A program made the translations under genes and the position numbers. A stretch of 7,200 nt of DNA from Brachyspira pilosicoli (GTDB lineage Bacteria > Spirochaetota > Brachyspiria > Brachyspirales > Brachyspiraceae). Below the pieces are notes generated by a model, which saw only the letters and a program-made list of their open reading frames with translations, ran no database searches and was not told where the DNA came from. This document shows, piece after piece, positions 5,523 to 7,200 of the stretch; the first letter of the stretch is position 1; each line of letters starts with the position of its first letter. The stretch covers positions 1 through 7,200 of the forward strand of contig NZ_SRZM01000220.1 of the NCBI RefSeq assembly GCF_019402445.1. Direction: 5' to 3'.

Positions 5523-6923
5523 ATGAAAATAAAAGTCTTAAAAAGAAAAAGCATATTAGCTATATTTTTAATAGTTTTGATTTTTTTTGTTAACTCTTGT
5601 GATACTTTTGATTTATATTTACGAAAGGGTTTAGACGGCGTTAATCTTTATGAGCTTACGGTTTATGGTGAGGCACTTGGAAGCGATATTAAAGTAGTAG
5701 AGCTTAGAGGGTTTAATGTTGATGATTTTCGCACTGAGAGAGTTTCTTATTATTTGGATAGGTATCAGGGTAGTTGGCGTCCTCATATGCAAAAGATTAT
5801 TGACAGGGCACAGATATATTTGCCTTATATAAAACAGGTATTTGCAGAAAAAGGGGTTCCTGAAGATTTAGCTTATTTACCTATAATAGAGAGCAGTTTT
5901 TATCCTCAGGCTGTTTCGCATGCCGGTGCTGCAGGGCTTTGGCAGTTTATGCCTATGACTGGTGCTATATATAATTTAAAAGTTAATTATTGGTCTGATG
6001 ACAGGTTTGACCCAGAGCGTTCTACAAAGGCTGCAGCTGAGCATTTGATGAGGCTTGATGAGAATTTTAAATCTTGGGTTATTGCATTAATAGCGTATAA
6101 TGCAGGAGGGGGAAGAATATCTAGGGCTATTAAGCAAGTAAAGAGTAATAATTTTTATGATTTGCTTAGGGCTAAAGTGCTTCCAAAAGAGACTGAAGAG
6201 TATATACCTAAATATGTAGCCTCTGTTATTATAGCAAAAAACCCAGAGAAATTTGGATTTAAGATTAACAAGCCAAAAGTAGTTTTTCCAGAGGGTGATT
6301 TGGTTTATGTTGATGATGCGGCTGATTTATCTATAATAGCAGACATGATAGATGCAGAAACAGAAGATTTAAAAGCACTTAATCCGCATTTATCAAGAGG
6401 TGTAACTCCTCCTGGTATGGTGCGTTATCCTTTAAGAATACCTGAGGGAAAAGAGCAATTATTTTATGATACTTTCGGTAAGATTCCTGCTTCAGAGAGG
6501 GTAACATTTAGAAGACATGAAGTAAAAATGAATGAAACTCTTTCGCATTTATCTAGATTTTATAATGTACCTATGCAGGCTATTGTTGAGATAAACAAAT
6601 TAAAATCAAGAAATTTAAACATAGGTCAGCAGGTAATGATTCCTATTCAAGGACTAGACAATGCTAAGCAGGTAGATTTGGCTCAATATGAGGAAGAGCA
6701 AGAGAGAATAAGAGAAGGTAAGTTTGTATATTTTGAATCTTTGCCTCCTCCTGATTATGAGTATAAAGACATAATGTATCATATAAGGGCAGGAGATACT
6801 CTTTGGATTATAGCAAGGAAGTTTAAAGTTGATGTTGCTGAGATTAAGGCTTGGAATAAACTTGACAGCAATGTGCTTTCTATAGGAAGTGAAATATTTT
6901 TGAGAATACCTGTAAATAAATAA
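5523..6923 (+). CDS. mltD: MltD-like membrane-bound lytic murein transglycosylase with LysM domains
   Basis: This lipoprotein cleaves the glycan strand of peptidoglycan non-hydrolytically, leaving 1,6-anhydro ends; it acts in the periplasm. Residues 1-25 are a signal peptide with lipobox VNS|C, so Cys26 is lipidated. The SLT domain spans about 95-215: catalytic Glu123 in IIESSFYPQAVS, then the AGAAGLWQFMP motif (134-144) and AYNAGGGR (191-198). A degenerate LysM-like segment typical of MltD (about 259-307, ending TPPGMVRYPLRIP) precedes two clear LysM domains at about 331-374 and 418-463, which bind peptidoglycan. The 466-residue length suits MltD. The start is the only ATG that gives a full signal peptide, but no Shine-Dalgarno is visible before it. 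It appears to be transcribed alone. Confidence 0.93.
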   Translation: MKIKVLKRKSILAIFLIVLIFFVNSCDTFDLYLRKGLDGVNLYELTVYGEALGSDIKVVELRGFNVDDFRTERVSYYLDRYQGSWRPHMQKIIDRAQIYLPYIKQVFAEKGVPEDLAYLPIIESSFYPQAVSHAGAAGLWQFMPMTGAIYNLKVNYWSDDRFDPERSTKAAAEHLMRLDENFKSWVIALIAYNAGGGRISRAIKQVKSNNFYDLLRAKVLPKETEEYIPKYVASVIIAKNPEKFGFKINKPKVVFPEGDLVYVDDAADLSIIADMIDAETEDLKALNPHLSRGVTPPGMVRYPLRIPEGKEQLFYDTFGKIPASERVTFRRHEVKMNETLSHLSRFYNVPMQAIVEINKLKSRNLNIGQQVMIPIQGLDNAKQVDLAQYEEEQERIREGKFVYFESLPPPDYEYKDIMYHIRAGDTLWIIARKFKVDVAEIKAWNKLDSNVLSIGSEIFLRIPVNK

Positions 6924-6948
6924 TTATTAATTTTTAAAAATCTCTTAT

Positions 6949-6989
6949 ATTACAATCAGTATTATATAAAAACTAATATGTAATTTTTT
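6949..6989 (+). terminator. Possible weak rho-independent terminator after the mltD-like gene
   Basis: ATTACA (6949-6954) pairs with TGTAAT (6979-6984), and TATTA (6960-6964) pairs with TAATA (6974-6978), leaving a 5-base bulge on the 5' side. Six Ts (6984-6989) follow. The stem is nearly all A-T, so stability is low, but the place, 25 bases after the stop codon, is right. Confidence 0.35.
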
Positions 6990-7060
6990 ATTAAATAAAA
7001 ATAATGGATAAAAAAATATTTCTTTATTATGATATTCTCAATAATAAATTATATATTCTC

Positions 7061-7088
7061 TTGACTATGGCTATATTTTTTGTATAAT
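7061..7088 (+). promoter_or_regulatory. Sigma70-type promoter of the thioredoxin gene
   Basis: TTGACT (7061-7066), a 16-base spacer and a perfect TATAAT (7083-7088). The start would be near 7095, giving a leader of about 30 bases that contains AGGAG (7115-7119) before the ATG at 7127. Confidence 0.8.
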
Positions 7089-7126
7089 TAATCGTATAAA
7101 AATATATTAATAATAGGAGTTTTATT

Positions 7127-7200
7127 ATGGTAGAATTAGATAAAGATACTTTTGATGAGAAGGTTATTAATTCAAAAGAATTATGCCTAGTTGATTATTT
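7127..7200 (+). CDS. trxA: Probable thioredoxin, N-terminal part
   Basis: Only 24 complete codons are present before the right edge. The ATG has AGGAG (7115-7119) 7 bases upstream and its own strong promoter. The text VELDKDTFDEKVINSK followed by ELCLVDY matches the first strand and helix of thioredoxins, where a TFDEKV-type stretch leads into the buried LVDF/LVDY strand just before WCGPC. That redox-active CxxC lies beyond the window, so activity cannot be confirmed. There is no signal peptide, suggesting a cytoplasmic disulfide reductase. The Cys at residue 20 is not part of the active site. A thioredoxin-like domain in another protein is the main alternative. Confidence 0.75.
   Translation, partial: MVELDKDTFDEKVINSKELCLVDY

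Noticed and set aside
5498..5596. ATG at 5498 upstream of the mltD-like gene
   Set aside because: It is out of frame with the transglycosylase and runs as a short AT-rich frame to a stop with no protein-like character.
6931..6940. Palindrome TTTTTAAAAA after the mltD-like gene
   Set aside because: It has no loop and cannot form a hairpin by itself; runs like this are expected in such AT-rich DNA.
1..7200. CRISPR arrays, insertion sequences, riboswitches, attachment sites, phage genes
   Set aside because: Read through by eye on both strands. No regular repeats, transposase-like proteins, integrase or structured long leaders were found; all intergenic gaps are under 210 bases.

Overview
The window looks like spirochaete chromosome, most probably Brachyspira or a close relative. 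This is an inference from the strongly AT-rich DNA, the spirochaete-style lipoprotein signal peptides, and the character of the LysM, Frr, UppS and CdsA proteins. No species can be assigned by eye. The content is mainly housekeeping and cell-envelope genes. I see no phage, transposon, CRISPR array, toxin-antitoxin or defence genes.

Left part (1-2017, minus strand): an envelope operon read right to left. It starts at a near-consensus sigma70 promoter (1989-2017). It encodes a small helical lipoprotein (1361-1948), a secreted TPR-like protein with a C-terminal LysM domain (207-1346), and a secreted cyclophilin-type peptidyl-prolyl isomerase that runs off the left edge (1-180). The gaps are 14 and 26 bases, and all three products carry export signals.

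Translation cluster (2044-2576, minus strand): initiator tRNA-fMet, a second CAT-anticodon tRNA that looks like elongator tRNA-Met, then rpsU (ribosomal protein S21), closed by a clear rho-independent terminator. rpsU uses a TTG start directly preceded by an in-frame TAA. No separate rpsU promoter fits in the 30-base gap, so the three genes probably form one transcript.

Central operon (2660-4908, plus strand): a perfect TTGACA-N17-TATAAT promoter drives frr, uppS and cdsA, separated by 2 and 3 bases. They cover ribosome recycling, undecaprenyl diphosphate synthesis and CDP-diacylglycerol synthesis. cdsA ends in a 4-base tail-to-tail overlap with a convergent gene for a zinc-ribbon membrane protein (4905-5363, minus strand), which has its own good promoter at 5405-5433.

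Right part (5523-7200, plus strand): an MltD-like lytic transglycosylase lipoprotein with LysM domains, then a promoter, ribosome site and the first 24 codons of a probable thioredoxin cut by the right edge. All intergenic stretches are under 300 bases. The recurring theme is envelope and peptidoglycan maintenance beside translation genes. The items most worth checking are the tRNA-fMet/tRNA-Met/rpsU transcript, the three-gene secreted operon, an Arg-to-Ile change in the CdsA signature, and the orphan zinc-ribbon membrane protein.
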